40,763 nt of DNA from Propionibacteriaceae bacterium (GCA_017882685.1 JADGPA010000081.1:1-40763); one strand, 5' to 3'. Positions 26,417 through 37,762 are shown, numbered from the stretch's first letter. A program made the numbers and translations. The notes: generated by a model from the sequence alone, not told the origin.

Positions 26417-27793
26417 CTACTGCACGTCGTTCTGGCGGTTCAGGCCGGCGTCGAGGTCGGTCCTTGTGCTTGCCGAGGCGTCCGATACCCCGGTCTTCTG
26501 TGCTGCCATTTGGGCCCGCTGCGGGGTCTGGTCGATAGATGCGTTGCCGTCCCCGCGCCGCATGCCGCGCTGGATCATGCCGATGATGCTGGGCTTGCCC
26601 TGCATCTTGCTGAGCACGTCGAACGCAACGGCGCCCAGGAGCACCAGGCCCTTGATCACCTGGATCAGGTTCTGGTCAACGCTCATGTTGGCAAGGCCGA
26701 GGTTCAGCACGCCCATCACGAGACCACCGATCATGGAACCGATCACGGTGCCGATGCCGCCGGTCACCGCAGCGCCACCGATGAAGACGGCCGCGATCGC
26801 GTCCAGCTCGAAGCCGGTGCCGTCCTTCGGGTTGGCAGCGTTCAGGTAGGCGGTGTAGACCATGCCGGCGATACCGGCGAGCATGCCCATGTTCACCATG
26901 ACCAGGAAGTCGATCCGCTTGGTGTTCACACCGGTCAAGCGAGCGGCGTTGCGGTTGCCACCGACGGCGTAGATGTGGCGGCCGAAGACCGTCTTCTGGG
27001 TGATGAAGCTGTAGATGATGATCAGGGCCAGCAGGATCAGGCCGACAACGGGGACACCCTTGTAGGAGGCCAGCAGCATCGAGAACGCGATGATGAGGGC
27101 GCTGATGAGGACGACCTTCGTGACCGAGCCCACCATGGAAGCCGGCTTCATGCTGTGCTTCTTCAAGCCGGCACGGTGACGCAGTTCCATCCAGATGACC
27201 GCGCCGACCCCGATCAGGGCCAGCAGCACGGTCAGGTTGTGGTAGTTCGTCACGGGACCGACGGCCGGGAGGTAGCCGTTCGCGATCGCCTGGAATGCGT
27301 CGGGCACCGGGATCGACTGGGCGCCCAGGATCATCAGGTCAAGGCCGCGGAACAGGAGCATGCCGGCGAGGGTGACGATGAAGGCCGGTATGCCGACGTA
27401 GGCCACCCAGAAGCCTTGCCACATGCCGACGAGGATGCCTAGCAGGATGCCGAGCAGGATCGCCGCGTACCAGGGGAAGTGCCATTGCGCCATCGCCAGG
27501 GCCACCGTTGCGCCGACGAAGGCACAGACCGAGCCGACGGACAGGTCGATGTGGCCGGCGATGATCACCATCACCATGCCGATGGCCAGGATCAGCACGT
27601 AGCCGTTCTGGACCAGCAGCAGGGTGATGTTGCGGGGCTGGACGAACAGTCCGTCGGTCATGAACGTGAACAGGACCATCAGCAGCAGCAGGGCGATCAT
27701 CATGCCGTACTGGCGCAGGTTGCCGGAGAGCTTCGGGCCGCGTCGCTTGATCGCGGGGGCCTCAACAGGTGCAATCACCGTCGGTTCGGCCAT
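26417..27793 (-). CDS. mmsB: Multiple-monosaccharide ABC transporter permease
   Basis: NITLLLVQNGYVLILAIGMVMVIIAGHIDLSVGSVCAFVGA and AAVFIGGAAVTGGIGTVIGSMIGGLVMGVLNLGL. Confidence 0.9.
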   Translation of the reverse strand: MAEPTVIAPVEAPAIKRRGPKLSGNLRQYGMMIALLLLMVLFTFMTDGLFVQPRNITLLLVQNGYVLILAIGMVMVIIAGHIDLSVGSVCAFVGATVALAMAQWHFPWYAAILLGILLGILVGMWQGFWVAYVGIPAFIVTLAGMLLFRGLDLMILGAQSIPVPDAFQAIANGYLPAVGPVTNYHNLTVLLALIGVGAVIWMELRHRAGLKKHSMKPASMVGSVTKVVLISALIIAFSMLLASYKGVPVVGLILLALIIIYSFITQKTVFGRHIYAVGGNRNAARLTGVNTKRIDFLVMVNMGMLAGIAGMVYTAYLNAANPKDGTGFELDAIAAVFIGGAAVTGGIGTVIGSMIGGLVMGVLNLGLANMSVDQNLIQVIKGLVLLGAVAFDVLSKMQGKPSIIGMIQRGMRRGDGNASIDQTPQRAQMAAQKTGVSDASASTRTDLDAGLNRQNDVQ

Positions 27794-27797
27794 GGTG

Positions 27798-29330
27798 TCA
27801 GTCTGCCTTTCGTTGAGTCATGTAGCGCATGAGAATTTCCTGGTCGGCCTCCGACTTAGGAAGGTCGGCCGTGATCACCCCGGCGCTCAGGGTGTAGATC
27901 CGGTCGCAGATACCGAGCAGTTCGGGCAGCTCGGAGGAGATCATCAGAACCCCCTTGCCTGCGTCGGCCATCTTGTTGATCAGTTCGTAGATCTCGTACT
28001 TCGCGCCCACGTCGATGCCGCGGGTCGGCTCGTCGAGGATCAGCACATCCGGGTCGGTGAACAGCCACTTGCCGAGCACGACCTTCTGCTGGTTGCCTCC
28101 GGAGAGCTTGTTGACGCCCTCCTCGATGGACGGCGCCTTGATCCGCATGCTCTTCCGGTACTTCTCGGCGGCGACGACCTCCTCGTTGTCGTTGATGACG
28201 CCGAAGTGCTGGAGCTTGTGCAGCCCGGCGGACGTGATCGATTGCCGGATGGTGTCGAGAAGGTTCAGCCCGAGGCTCTTGCGGTCCTCTGTGACGTAAG
28301 CGAGGCCGGCGTTGATGGCCTGCTGGACGGTGCGGATGTTCACCTCCTTGCCATGCAGGAACAGTTGGCCGGACAGCTTCTGGCCGTAGGTCTGACCGAA
28401 CACGCTGCGGGCGAACTCGGTGCGCCCGGCGCCCATCAGCCCCGCCAGGCCAACGATCTCGCCGCGGCGGACGCTCAGGCTGGCGTTCTTCACGACCATC
28501 CGCTCGCCGTCCTCCGGGTGCGCCACCGTCCAGTTGCGGACGTCCATCAGCACCTCGCCGATGTGCGGGGTGTGTTCGGGGAAGCGGTGCTCCAGGTCGC
28601 GGCCGACCATGCTCCGGATGATCCGGTCCTCGTTGACCCCGTCGTCCTTGATGTCGAGGGTCTCGATGGTCTTGCCGTCACGGAGGATCGTGATCGAGTC
28701 GGAGATGGCCTCGATCTCGTTCAGCTTGTGGCTGATCATGATCGAGGTGATGCCCTTGGCCTTGAGCTCCTTCAGCAATCCGAGCAGGTGCCGGGAGTCG
28801 CCGTCGTTGAGGGCAGCGGTCGGCTCGTCGAGGATGAGGAGCTTGACCTCCTTGCCCAAAGCCTTGGCGATCTCGACCAGCTGCTGCTTGCCGATACCGA
28901 TGCTCTTGATCTGCGCGTCCGGGTTCTCGTCCAGGCCGACGTGCTCCAGCAGCGCACGGGCGCGGGCGTTGGCCGCGTGCCAGTCGATGACGCCACCCCT
29001 GGCCTGCTCGTTGCCGAGGAACATGTTCTCGGTGATGGTCAGCTCAGGGATCAGCGCAAGTTCCTGGTGGATGATCGCGATGCCGGCTGCTTCGCTCTCC
29101 GGGATGTTCTTGAACTTGACCTCTTGGTCGTCGAAGAAGATGTCGCCCTCATAGGTGCCGTGCGGGTACACCCCCGACAGCACCATCATCAGGGTGGACT
29201 TGCCGGCGCCGTTCTCCCCGCAGATGCTGTGGATTTCGCCACGCTTCACTTCGAGGTTCACATCCGACAGGGCTTTTACCCCCGGGAATTCCTTGGTGAT
29301 GTTGCGCATCGACAGGATCATGTCGACCAT
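27798..29330 (-). CDS. mmsA: Multiple-monosaccharide ABC transporter ATP-binding protein (two ATPase domains)
   Basis: [38 protein letters not shown] and [36 protein letters not shown]. Start at 29330 has a GGGGGAA SD-like sequence. Confidence 0.93.
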   Translation of the reverse strand: MVDMILSMRNITKEFPGVKALSDVNLEVKRGEIHSICGENGAGKSTLMMVLSGVYPHGTYEGDIFFDDQEVKFKNIPESEAAGIAIIHQELALIPELTITENMFLGNEQARGGVIDWHAANARARALLEHVGLDENPDAQIKSIGIGKQQLVEIAKALGKEVKLLILDEPTAALNDGDSRHLLGLLKELKAKGITSIMISHKLNEIEAISDSITILRDGKTIETLDIKDDGVNEDRIIRSMVGRDLEHRFPEHTPHIGEVLMDVRNWTVAHPEDGERMVVKNASLSVRRGEIVGLAGLMGAGRTEFARSVFGQTYGQKLSGQLFLHGKEVNIRTVQQAINAGLAYVTEDRKSLGLNLLDTIRQSITSAGLHKLQHFGVINDNEEVVAAEKYRKSMRIKAPSIEEGVNKLSGGNQQKVVLGKWLFTDPDVLILDEPTRGIDVGAKYEIYELINKMADAGKGVLMISSELPELLGICDRIYTLSAGVITADLPKSEADQEILMRYMTQRKAD

Positions 29331-29391
29331 GCGTTGTTCCCCCTTTGTCAGTTCCTGAGAAGACGGTCCCCCGCCCCCGGGGGTGCTGGTC

Positions 29392-29421
29392 CTGGTGGCG
29401 GACGCGAGCGCCCGCCACCAG
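29392..29421 (-). other. Intercistronic hairpin between chvE and mmsA
   Basis: CTGGTGGCGG-ACGCGAGCGC-CCGCCACCAG, 10-bp perfect stem. Confidence 0.65.
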
Positions 29422-29438
29422 AATGGCAGCATTTCAGA

Positions 29439-30539
29439 TCACTTGAGCTGATCCGCGGTGTAGTAGTTCGCCTTGGTCAGGATGTCGACAGCGTTGCTCT
29501 TGTCGACCGAAACGGGCTGCAGCAGCATGGTCGGGACGACCATGACGCCGTTGTTGTACGACTTGGTGTCGTTGACCGTGACCTTGCCGCCGCTCAGGAC
29601 TTCCTGAACCATCGATGCGGTGGTCTTGGCCAGCTCGCGGGTGTCCTTGAAGATGGTCGAGTACTGCTCGCCCGACAGGATCATCTTCACGGACTCCAGC
29701 TCGGCGTCCTGGCCGGTGACGATCGGCATGGCCTTGCCGCCGGTGCCGTAGCCGTTGGCCTTCAGGGCCGCGATGATGCCACGGGAGATGCCGTCGTAAG
29801 GAGCCAGCACACCGGAAACGTCGGCGCTCGAGTACGACTTGGTGAGCAGGTTCTCCATGCGCTTCTTCGCAACGCCGGCGTCCCAACGCAGGGTGGTGAC
29901 CTTGTTGAAGTCGGTCTCACCGGAGACGATCTTGACGGTGCCGTCGTCGATCTTCGGCTGAAGGATGCTCATGGCGCCGTCGAAGAAGAACTTCGCGTTG
30001 TTGTCGTCGGCAGACCCGGCGAACAGCTCGACGTTCCACGGGGACTTGGCGCCGGAGGCCTTCAGGCCGTCCAGCAGCGAGGTGCCCTGGAGCACGCCGA
30101 CCTTGAAGTTGTCGAAGGTGGCGTAGTAGCTGACCGCGTCGGTCTCGCGCAGGAGCCGGTCGTAGGCGATGACCGGGATGTTGGAGTCCTTGGCGTCCTT
30201 CAGCGCACCCTTGAGGGCAACGCCGTCGATGGCCGCGATGACCAGCAGCTGGTTCTTCTTGGTGATCATGTCGGAGACCTGGGTCACCTGGGTCGGGATG
30301 TCGTCGTTGGCGTACTGCAGGTTGACGGTGTAGCCGGCCGCCTCGAGCGTCTGCTTGACGTAGTCGCCGTCCTTGATCCAACGCTCGGAGGTCTTGGTCG
30401 GCATTGCGATGCCGATCGTGCCCTTCGCAGCGGCTCCACCGGATGCACTACCCGAGGCCGACGGCGCTGCCGCCTGGCCGCACGCGGTGACCGTCAGCGC
30501 CAGTGCTGCGGTGGCTGCGAATGCAACCAATTTGCGCAT
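29439..30539 (-). CDS. chvE: Sugar-binding lipoprotein of a multiple-monosaccharide ABC transporter
   Basis: LVAFAATAALALTVTACGQ lipobox; GTIGIAMPTKTSERWIKDGDYVKQTLEAAGYTVNLQYANDD. Confidence 0.9.
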   Translation of the reverse strand: MRKLVAFAATAALALTVTACGQAAAPSASGSASGGAAAKGTIGIAMPTKTSERWIKDGDYVKQTLEAAGYTVNLQYANDDIPTQVTQVSDMITKKNQLLVIAAIDGVALKGALKDAKDSNIPVIAYDRLLRETDAVSYYATFDNFKVGVLQGTSLLDGLKASGAKSPWNVELFAGSADDNNAKFFFDGAMSILQPKIDDGTVKIVSGETDFNKVTTLRWDAGVAKKRMENLLTKSYSSADVSGVLAPYDGISRGIIAALKANGYGTGGKAMPIVTGQDAELESVKMILSGEQYSTIFKDTRELAKTTASMVQEVLSGGKVTVNDTKSYNNGVMVVPTMLLQPVSVDKSNAVDILTKANYYTADQLK

Positions 30540-30660
30540 TGCTGCTCACTTTCTCGATCCCCCGCCCCAAGCGATGAGGATCTGTTTCTTGATGTGATGC
30601 CCGCCCCGGGAAGCCCCCGCGGTCGAGCGGTATTCAGTTGTGTGGTCCGGCAGGTCGGGC

Positions 30661-32154
30661 TCAGAAGCCCATGGCCAGCCGGTGGTAGGCGTTGTTCCAG
30701 CGCAGTTCCTTGAGGAACTGCGAGGTCTTGGTTTCCGCACCGATGAGCGCCAGTTCGACGCCCAGCATCTCGGCGAGGTCGGTGAGGTGCTCGGAGTTGA
30801 GCGCCGTCGACATGACCGTGTGGTGGGGCCCGCCGGCGCTCAGCCAGCATTCGGTGGAGGTGGCGAAGTCGGGCTTCGGCGCCCAGACGGCCCGTGCAAC
30901 GGGCAGGTTGGGCATCTCGGCCAGCGGCGGCACGACGGTGATCTCGTTGGCGACCATACGGAAACGGTCGCCGAGGTCGGACAGCCCGAGGGTGATGGCG
31001 TCGCCGGGGGCCGCGTCGAACACCATGCGGACGGGGTCCTCACGGCCGCCGATGCCCAGCGGGTGCACCTCGATGCGCGGGGTGTCGACGGCGATCGTCG
31101 GGCACACCTCGAGCATGTGGGCGCCGAGGATCAGGTGGCGTCCCGGCTCCAGGTGGTAGGTGTAGTCCTCCATGAACGAGGTGCCGCCGGGCAGGCCGGC
31201 AGCCATCGTCTTCAGGGTCCGTCCGAGCACGGCGGTCTTCCAGTCGCCCTCGCCGCCGAAGCCGATGCCCTCTGCCATCAGCCGCTGGACGGCGAGGCCG
31301 GGGAGCTGGCGCAGGCCGCCGAGGTCCTCGAAGTTTGTGGTGAAGGCGCCGTAGCCGCCGTCGATGACGAAGCGGCGCAGGGCCACCTCGATGCGGGCGC
31401 CGTAGCGCAGCGAGTCGGCACGGTCGGCGCCCGGGTGGAGCTCCGGCGCGACATCGTAGAGGTCGAGGTACTCGGTGATCAGGGCGTCGATCTCCGCCTC
31501 GGCCACCTCGTCGACGACGGCCACGAGGTCGTTGACGCCGTAGGTGTTCACCGAGACGCCGAGGCGTCGCTCGGCCTCGACCTTGTCGCCCTCGGTGACT
31601 GCGACGTTGCGCATGTTGTCGCCGAAGCGCACCAGCTTCATGGTGCGCAGTTCTGACCAGGCGAGCGCAGCCCGGGACCAGGTGCCGACCCGGTTGATGA
31701 CCACCGGGTCGCTGACGTGACCAGAGACGGTCTTGCGCGGCACGCCTAGGCGGGTAGCGATGTAGGCGAACTCACGGTCGCCGTGGGCGGCCTGGTTCAG
31801 GTTCATGAAGTCCATGTCGATGGACGCCCAGGGCAGGTCCCGGTTCACCTGGGTGTGCAGGTGCAGGAACGGCTTGCGCAGCGCGTCGAGGCCACCGATC
31901 CACATCTTCGCCGGCGAGAAGGTGTGCATCCAGGCGATCACGCCGACGCAGTTGTCGTCGGCGTTGGCCTCGAGCATCACGCGACGGATCGCGGCGGCGT
32001 CGGTGAGCGTCGGCTTGGCGACGACCTCAGCCGGGATCTGCTCAGCGGCGGCGAGGGCGTTGGAGATCTGGGCGGACTGGTCCCGCACCTGCAGCAGGAC
32101 GTCGTCGCCGTAGAGTCCCTGACTTCCGGTCAGGAACCAGATCTGCTTGCTCAT
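30661..32154 (-). CDS. araA: L-arabinose isomerase
   Basis: [60 protein letters not shown]. Confidence 0.97.
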   Translation of the reverse strand: MSKQIWFLTGSQGLYGDDVLLQVRDQSAQISNALAAAEQIPAEVVAKPTLTDAAAIRRVMLEANADDNCVGVIAWMHTFSPAKMWIGGLDALRKPFLHLHTQVNRDLPWASIDMDFMNLNQAAHGDREFAYIATRLGVPRKTVSGHVSDPVVINRVGTWSRAALAWSELRTMKLVRFGDNMRNVAVTEGDKVEAERRLGVSVNTYGVNDLVAVVDEVAEAEIDALITEYLDLYDVAPELHPGADRADSLRYGARIEVALRRFVIDGGYGAFTTNFEDLGGLRQLPGLAVQRLMAEGIGFGGEGDWKTAVLGRTLKTMAAGLPGGTSFMEDYTYHLEPGRHLILGAHMLEVCPTIAVDTPRIEVHPLGIGGREDPVRMVFDAAPGDAITLGLSDLGDRFRMVANEITVVPPLAEMPNLPVARAVWAPKPDFATSTECWLSAGGPHHTVMSTALNSEHLTDLAEMLGVELALIGAETKTSQFLKELRWNNAYHRLAMGF

Positions 32155-32840
32155 CTTGTGCTTCCTTGTCCATAGACGTTCTGGTAACGGTCGAACAGCC
32201 GGTCGATGTCGGCCGCTGCGATGGGCACCGGCTCGCCGAGCTGGCGGGAGAAGTGGACGGTGCGGGCGACGTCCTCGACCATGACTGCGGCCTTGACCGC
32301 GTCCCTGGCGTCCTTGCCGATGGTGAACGGGCCGTGATTGGCCATCAGGACCGCTCGCGAACGGCTGTGGCTGAGGGTCTCGACGATGCCGCGGCCGATC
32401 GAGTCGTCCCCGATCAGCGCGAACGGGCCCACCGGGATGTCGCCGCCGAACTCGTCGGCCATCATGGTGAGCACACACGGGATCGGCTCCCTGCGCGCGG
32501 CCCAGGCCGTGGCGTAGTCGGAGTGCGTGTGCACGACGCCGCCGATCTCGGGCATGTTCTTGTAGACGTAAGCGTGGGCTGCGGTATCCGACGAAGGGCT
32601 CCGCGTACCTTCCACCAGGTTGCCGTCGAAGTCGCAGACCACCATCGCCTCGGGGCTGAGGTCGTCGTAGGAGACACCAGAGGGCTTGATGACCAGCAGG
32701 TCGGCGCCGGGAACACGGGCGGAAACGTTGCCGGCGGTCCAGACCACCAAGCCGTTGCGGGGCAGCTCGTTGTGCAGCGCAGCGACCTCGGATTTGAGGC
32801 CGTCGACCAATTCGCGGAGATCTGCCGGTACGGACGTCAC
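32151..32840 (-). CDS. araD: L-ribulose-5-phosphate 4-epimerase
   Basis: [81 protein letters not shown] overlap with araA. Confidence 0.95.
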   Translation of the reverse strand: MTSVPADLRELVDGLKSEVAALHNELPRNGLVVWTAGNVSARVPGADLLVIKPSGVSYDDLSPEAMVVCDFDGNLVEGTRSPSSDTAAHAYVYKNMPEIGGVVHTHSDYATAWAARREPIPCVLTMMADEFGGDIPVGPFALIGDDSIGRGIVETLSHSRSRAVLMANHGPFTIGKDARDAVKAAVMVEDVARTVHFSRQLGEPVPIAAADIDRLFDRYQNVYGQGSTR

Positions 32841-32959
32841 TGCTGGACCCCTGTTTCACCCGTCCGGTGGAAACCCACCCCGACAACGCTGTTCGCGGTA
32901 TACGCCACCACTTCGATGTGCTCCCTGTAACTGACGGCTTCTTTGCCCGCCACCGAGGA

Positions 32960-32973
32960 TGTTACCGGTACCA
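32960..32973. promoter_or_regulatory. LacI-type operator-like palindrome TGTTACCGGTACCA
   Basis: TGnTACCGGTAnCA dyad about 120 bp upstream of araD. Confidence 0.6.
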
Positions 32974-33006
32974 CAACCCAGTTCGTGACATCTGGAGATA
33001 ACAGTT

Positions 33007-33020
33007 TGATATCGGTAACA
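33007..33020. promoter_or_regulatory. Second LacI-type operator-like palindrome TGATATCGGTAACA
   Basis: Reverse complement TGTTACCGATATCA shares TGTTACCG-TA-CA with the first site; centres 47 bp apart. Confidence 0.6.
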
Positions 33021-33026
33021 CTGCTG

Positions 33027-33782
33027 TCAGTCGGCTGTGTGCGGCCGGTCAACGTGGCTGAGCGAACGCAGCCCGTGGTCGAGGTGCCAGCCGATGAAGG
33101 CAGCCACCATGCCGCTTCCCTGTCTCAGGGTCGGAGCGGAAATCTCGCGGGTTGAGCGCCAGTCACCGGCCAGCAGCGCACCCAGGTAGGTCACGGTCGC
33201 CGGGGCCGGGTGGGCGGAGCCGGGCGGGCGGCACCGCCGACAGACCATGCCGCCGAGCTGGGGTGAGAAGGCCTCGTGCGGCCCCGCTGCGCCACAGCGC
33301 GCGCAGTCCCCCAGCGTTGGCGCGTAGCCCGCCAGGGCCACCGCGCGCAGCAAGTAGGCGTCCATCACCATGGTGGCCGGACGCACGCCGTCCGAGGTGC
33401 CGGCGGTGAGCGCCTGCAGCGCCCCGACCAGCAACTGGAATTGCTGCAGGGCGGGCTCGCCCTCCTCAGTCACCAGCCGGTCGGCGGTCTCGATCATCAC
33501 CTGACCGGTGGTGTAGCGCTCATAGTCGTGGGCGAGGGGCTCGGAGTAGGGGTGCAGGGTCACCGCCTGGGTGATCACGTCCAGCGTCCTGCCGGTGGCG
33601 AACTGCAGGTCGACATGGCTGAACGGCTCCAGCCGCGCGCCGAACTTCGACGACGTCCGACGGACACCGCGGGCTACGGCCCTGACCTTGCCGTGACGCC
33701 GCGAGAGCATGGTGATGATCCGGTCGGCCTCGCCCAGCTTGTGGGTGCGAAGTACGACGGCCTCGTCACGGTAGGTCGGCAC
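33027..33782 (-). CDS. recO: DNA repair protein RecO
   Basis: [60 protein letters not shown]; zinc motif CARCG...CRRC. Confidence 0.97.
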   Translation of the reverse strand: MPTYRDEAVVLRTHKLGEADRIITMLSRRHGKVRAVARGVRRTSSKFGARLEPFSHVDLQFATGRTLDVITQAVTLHPYSEPLAHDYERYTTGQVMIETADRLVTEEGEPALQQFQLLVGALQALTAGTSDGVRPATMVMDAYLLRAVALAGYAPTLGDCARCGAAGPHEAFSPQLGGMVCRRCRPPGSAHPAPATVTYLGALLAGDWRSTREISAPTLRQGSGMVAAFIGWHLDHGLRSLSHVDRPHTAD

Positions 33783-33841
33783 CCGGCCATTCTCCCCCGC
33801 GGTGTCGCATTGGCGACCAAGGTGGCTGTGGGCGTGGCGTT

Positions 33842-33855
33842 GTTAGCGCGCACAC
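33842..33855. promoter_or_regulatory. Weaker operator-like dyad TGTTAGCGCGCACA upstream of the FGGY kinase
   Basis: TGT..GCGC..ACA, 5 of 7 pairs. Confidence 0.35.
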
Positions 33856-33935
33856 CATGCTGCAATGATTGCCTCAGTTCACTGGCTTGCTCGGGAAGCG
33901 ACCGCCGCGCCGAGCCACCAGAAGGAGGATCAACG

Positions 33936-35546
33936 ATGATCGACGGCCTGGCAGTCACCAGTATTCGCGAAGCGATCGAGGGCGGACGGACCGCCCTGGG
34001 CATCGAGTTCGGTTCGACAAGGATCAAGGCCGTCCTGGTCGGTCCCGACAACCAGCCGATCGCGACCGGCAGCCACGACTGGGAGAACCAGTTCGTGAAC
34101 CGGGTCTGGACCTATTCGGTGGATGCGGTCTGGGCCGGGCTGCAGGACTGCTACGCCTCCCTGGCCCGCGATGTCCAGGAGCGCTACGGCGTGCCGCTGG
34201 CAGGAGTCGGCGCTCTCGGCGTGTCGGCGATGATGCACGGCTACATGGCCTTCGACGCGGCTGGCGAGCTGTTGGTGCCGTTCCGGACGTGGCGCAACAC
34301 GATCACCGGTGAGGCGGCCGAGCAGCTCAGTGAGCTGTTCGGGCACAACATCCCGCAGCGCTGGAGCATCGCCCACCTGTACCAGGCGATCCTGAACGGC
34401 GAGGAGCATGTCGGCGCGATCGCCCACCTGAACACGCTGGCCGGATATGTGCACTGGAAGCTCACCTCGGAGCTGGTGCTCGGTGTCGGGGACGCCAGCG
34501 GCATGTTCCCGATCGACATCGCCACCGGCGGCTACAACGCTGCGATGGTGACCCAATTCGACGATTTGGTGGCGGCGAAGGGCTTCGACTGGACGCTGGG
34601 CGCCATCCTGCCCGACGTGCTGCCGGCCGGTGCCGCCGCCGGCACGCTGACCGAGGCCGGCGCCCGGCTCCTCGACCCCAGCGGGACGCTGCAGGCCGGC
34701 ATCCCGCTGTGCCCGCCCGAAGGTGATGCCGGCACCGGCATGGTGGCGACCAACTCTGTGGCCCGGCGCACCGGCAACGTCAGCGCCGGCACCTCGATCT
34801 TCGCGATGGTGGTGCTGGAGCACGAGTTGGCAGCCCGGCACTCCGAGCTCGACCTCGTCACCACACCGGCCGGCGACCTGGTGGCAATGGTGCACTGCAA
34901 CAACGGGGCCAGCGAGCTCAACGCCTGGGTCGGCCTGTTCGGCGAGTTCGCCACCCGGCTCGGTGCCGGCTCCGACGCGAACGCGATCTTCGAGACCCTC
35001 TTCCGTGCCGCACTCGAGGGCGAGGCCGACTGCGGTGGGCTGCTGTCCTTCAACTACCTCTCCGGTGAGCACATCACCGGCCTGCACGAGGGGCGTCCGC
35101 TGTTCACCCGCACCCCGGACAGCCAGTTCAGCCTTGCCAACTTCATGCGCACCCACCTGTACGCCTCGCTGTCGACGCTGCGGATCGGCATGAACGTCCT
35201 GCTCAAGGACGAAGCGGTCGAGCTGGACTCGATGTTCGCCCACGGCGGGCTGTTCAAGACCAAGGGCGTCGCCCAGCGCTTCCTCGCCGCAGCGCTCGAC
35301 ACGCAGGTCTCGGTCGGCGACATCGCCGGCGAGGGCGGTGCCTGGGGCATCGCGCTGCTGGCCGCCTACCTGCGCGACAAGGCCGAAGGCCAGGACCTGG
35401 CGTCCTACCTCGGTCAGGTGGTGTTCGCCGGCGCGGCGCTGGAATCGGTGGACCCCGACCCGGCCGACGTCGCCGGCTTCACCGCCTATGTGGAGCGGTT
35501 CACCACTGGCCTGCCGATCGAACAGGCTGCAGTCGCCCACAGCTGA
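33936..35546 (+). CDS. FGGY-family carbohydrate kinase, presumed ribulokinase by context
   Basis: [68 protein letters not shown]. Confidence 0.88.
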   Translation: MIDGLAVTSIREAIEGGRTALGIEFGSTRIKAVLVGPDNQPIATGSHDWENQFVNRVWTYSVDAVWAGLQDCYASLARDVQERYGVPLAGVGALGVSAMMHGYMAFDAAGELLVPFRTWRNTITGEAAEQLSELFGHNIPQRWSIAHLYQAILNGEEHVGAIAHLNTLAGYVHWKLTSELVLGVGDASGMFPIDIATGGYNAAMVTQFDDLVAAKGFDWTLGAILPDVLPAGAAAGTLTEAGARLLDPSGTLQAGIPLCPPEGDAGTGMVATNSVARRTGNVSAGTSIFAMVVLEHELAARHSELDLVTTPAGDLVAMVHCNNGASELNAWVGLFGEFATRLGAGSDANAIFETLFRAALEGEADCGGLLSFNYLSGEHITGLHEGRPLFTRTPDSQFSLANFMRTHLYASLSTLRIGMNVLLKDEAVELDSMFAHGGLFKTKGVAQRFLAAALDTQVSVGDIAGEGGAWGIALLAAYLRDKAEGQDLASYLGQVVFAGAALESVDPDPADVAGFTAYVERFTTGLPIEQAAVAHS

Positions 35547-35634
35547 GCCGTTCGCCGGCCGGGCGCGCCCGGCAGGCATCGGCGAATCTCCTGCGTTCGC
35601 GGCGGGCGTTTCGGGGTGGCCGTAGGCTTCCGGG

Positions 35635-36255
35635 ATGGGTCTCCTTCGCGTCAGCGTCGACCACCTGGTCCGCATCTCGGCAACCTCAGCGCGCGTGCAC
35701 GCCCGCGTCCGCGGCTCCTCACTGGTCGCCACCGGCATCGCCGGTCGCAAGGCCGCGGAAGTGCGTGACGTAGTCGCAGCGCTCGCCGCCAGCGGGATCC
35801 GCGAGGACGTCGTCGAGGTGGCCGGCATCCGGCTCACCACCTCCGATGACCGCATCCTGCACAGCCAGAGCGTTGACATCCAGCTGGTGGTCACGGCCGA
35901 CACCGACCAGTTGCCCGACGTGCTCGGCGCGCTCGCGGACCGTCCCGGCGTTGCGGTGGAGCACCTGGAGTGGGTCTACGACGAGTTCGAGGCCAGCATC
36001 ACCGCCGCGGCAGAGGCGATGACCAAGGCACGGCGCAAGGCCGAGGCGATCGCTGCGGCCGCAGGGCTTGAAGTGACCGGCATCGCCACCGCGAGCGACT
36101 CCTGGACCATGCCGCAGGCTCAGGTGCAGCTGGCCGATTCTCCGATGACGTACGCCGCCCGCGCCAGTTCGGCGCCACTCGATCTCGGGGTGGAAATCAA
36201 CACAACCACGGAGCTGTCTACGCACCTCAGCGTGGATTTCGAGTTGTCACCATAG
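35635..36255 (+). CDS. SIMPL (DUF541) domain protein
   Basis: Periplasmic/outer-surface-type SIMPL pattern: VVEVAGIRLTTSDDRILHSQSVDIQLVVTADTDQLPDVL ... ARRKAEAIAAAAGLEVTGIATA. Confidence 0.7.
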   Translation: MGLLRVSVDHLVRISATSARVHARVRGSSLVATGIAGRKAAEVRDVVAALAASGIREDVVEVAGIRLTTSDDRILHSQSVDIQLVVTADTDQLPDVLGALADRPGVAVEHLEWVYDEFEASITAAAEAMTKARRKAEAIAAAAGLEVTGIATASDSWTMPQAQVQLADSPMTYAARASSAPLDLGVEINTTTELSTHLSVDFELSP

Positions 36256-36264
36256 GCTGGGGCC

Positions 36265-37203
36265 ATGCATCGCATCTCGACGTTGAGAGTGTCTCCGATC
36301 TGCCTCGGTGGGAACGTGTTCGGGTGGACGGCGGATCCGGAGAATACGCAGGCCATTCTCGACGCCTTCCTCGAAGGTGGCGGTAACTTCATCGACACCG
36401 CCGATGTCTATTCGGCATGGGTCCCGGGCCACCGCGGCGGGGAGTCCGAGAGCCTGATCGGCGGTTGGCTGGGCCACCGTGCCAACCGGGACAAGGTCGT
36501 GATCGCCACCAAGGTGGCCAAGCACCCCATCCACCGTGGGTTGCGTCCCGCGAACCTCAAGATCTGCCTTGACGGCTCACGGCGACGGCTCGGCACCGAG
36601 GTCATCGACTTGTACTACGCGCACGAGGACGACGCACATGTGCCGATCGCCGAATGGGTCGGCGCGTTCGACCAGATGATCCAGCACGGCGCGATCAAGC
36701 ACTGGGGATTGTCGAACTTCACCCTCGCCCGCACGCAGGAGGTCATCGAAGTTGCCACCCGTGAGGGCCTGGCGCTGCCGGTTGCGGTGCAGCCGGGCTA
36801 CAACCTTGTACACCGTGGCGAGGTGGAGACCAGCGGTCTCGGCGCCTTCTGCGTCGAGCACAAGCTGGCGCTGGTGCCCTACTACGGGCTCGCCTCCGGG
36901 TTCCTCACGGGCAAGTACGCGCGCGGCGAGCACGTCCACGGGCCGCGGGCGGGACGGGTGAAGACCTACGCCACCGACGAGGGCTTCGCCGTTGTCGACG
37001 AGGTGGTCGCGATCGCAGACGAACTAGGCGTCGATCCGGCCACGGTCGCCCTTGCCTGGTTGCGCCAGCAGCCCGGCGTCGTCGCGCCGATCGCCTCGGT
37101 GAGTTCCGCGGACCAGCTGCCGGCGATCCTCGCAGCGGCCGAACTGAAGCTGTCGCGCTCGCAGGTCAACCGGCTGACGAAGGTCTCTGCGCCCTTCTGC
37201 TGA
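36265..37203 (+). CDS. Aldo/keto reductase
   Basis: GGGNFIDTADVYS, HWGLSNFTLART, VALAWLRQQPGVVAPIASVSSADQL. Confidence 0.93.
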   Translation: MHRISTLRVSPICLGGNVFGWTADPENTQAILDAFLEGGGNFIDTADVYSAWVPGHRGGESESLIGGWLGHRANRDKVVIATKVAKHPIHRGLRPANLKICLDGSRRRLGTEVIDLYYAHEDDAHVPIAEWVGAFDQMIQHGAIKHWGLSNFTLARTQEVIEVATREGLALPVAVQPGYNLVHRGEVETSGLGAFCVEHKLALVPYYGLASGFLTGKYARGEHVHGPRAGRVKTYATDEGFAVVDEVVAIADELGVDPATVALAWLRQQPGVVAPIASVSSADQLPAILAAAELKLSRSQVNRLTKVSAPFC

Positions 37204-37210
37204 GCAACCG

Positions 37211-37252
37211 CGTACGTGCCGCCGTCCGACTGATCGGACGGCGGCACGTACG
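37211..37252. terminator. Strong terminator hairpin between convergent genes
   Basis: CGTACGTGCCGCCGTCCGA-CTGA-TCGGACGGCGGCACGTACG: perfect 19-bp stem; GCGTCTTT on the + side. Confidence 0.88.
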
Positions 37253-37276
37253 GCGTCTTTGCCGGGTCCCCCGGGC

Positions 37277-37708
37277 TCAGCTGTCGACACTGCCCTCGAT
37301 CTGGGTCGTCCCGCCGCTGTGGGCAACGGCAATCTTGCGGGGCTTGGCCCCCTCGGCGACAGGGATCCGCAGGCTCAGCACACCGTCACGGTACTCCGCG
37401 CCGATCTTGTCCAGGGCCACGCCGTAGCCAAGAGTCAACTGGCGCGCAAACGTGCCGGTTGGGCGCTCGCGCACCAGCCACTTCTGCTCGTCGGTGGTCT
37501 CAGCAATGCGCTGCGCACGCACGGTCAGAGTGCGGTCGTCCACATCGACGTCGATCGATGCGGGGTCGACGCCGGGCAGGTCGACGCAGGCGACGAAGAC
37601 GTCACCGTCGCGGTACAGGTCCATCGGCATGGCGGCGCTGGCAGGCGTCCGGGCGACGTCGGAGAACCACCTGTCCACCTGGGTGAAGGGATCGAATGCT
37701 CGTGCCAT
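37277..37708 (-). CDS. Hsp20/alpha-crystallin family small heat shock protein
   Basis: MARAFDPFTQVDRWF, DVFVACVDLPGVDPASIDVDVDDRTLTVRAQR, GVLSLRIPVAEGAKPRKIAV. Confidence 0.93.
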   Translation of the reverse strand: MARAFDPFTQVDRWFSDVARTPASAAMPMDLYRDGDVFVACVDLPGVDPASIDVDVDDRTLTVRAQRIAETTDEQKWLVRERPTGTFARQLTLGYGVALDKIGAEYRDGVLSLRIPVAEGAKPRKIAVAHSGGTTQIEGSVDS

Positions 37709-37731
37709 CTGGCTCACTTCCTCTCGTTTGG

Positions 37732-37758
37732 TTGGCACTCTCACTATCCGAGTGCTAA
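37732..37758 (-). promoter_or_regulatory. CIRCE element (HrcA operator)
   Basis: TTGGCACTC-N9-GAGTGCTAA, one mismatch from TTAGCACTC-N9-GAGTGCTAA, 24 bp upstream of the hsp20 start. Confidence 0.93.
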
Positions 37759-37762
37759 CTCC

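Noticed and set aside
27624-30713. 1029-aa plus-strand ORF opposite mmsB/mmsA/chvE
   Set aside because: Antisense open frame typical of high-GC codon bias. The minus-strand genes have clear family motifs; this translation has none.
33007-33020. Ara operator sites as random palindromes
   Set aside because: Two related sites share the same dyad at the araD promoter, making pure chance less likely, though still unproven.
33930-35903. 657-aa minus-strand ORF opposite the FGGY kinase
   Set aside because: Antisense artefact; the plus strand encodes a clear FGGY kinase.
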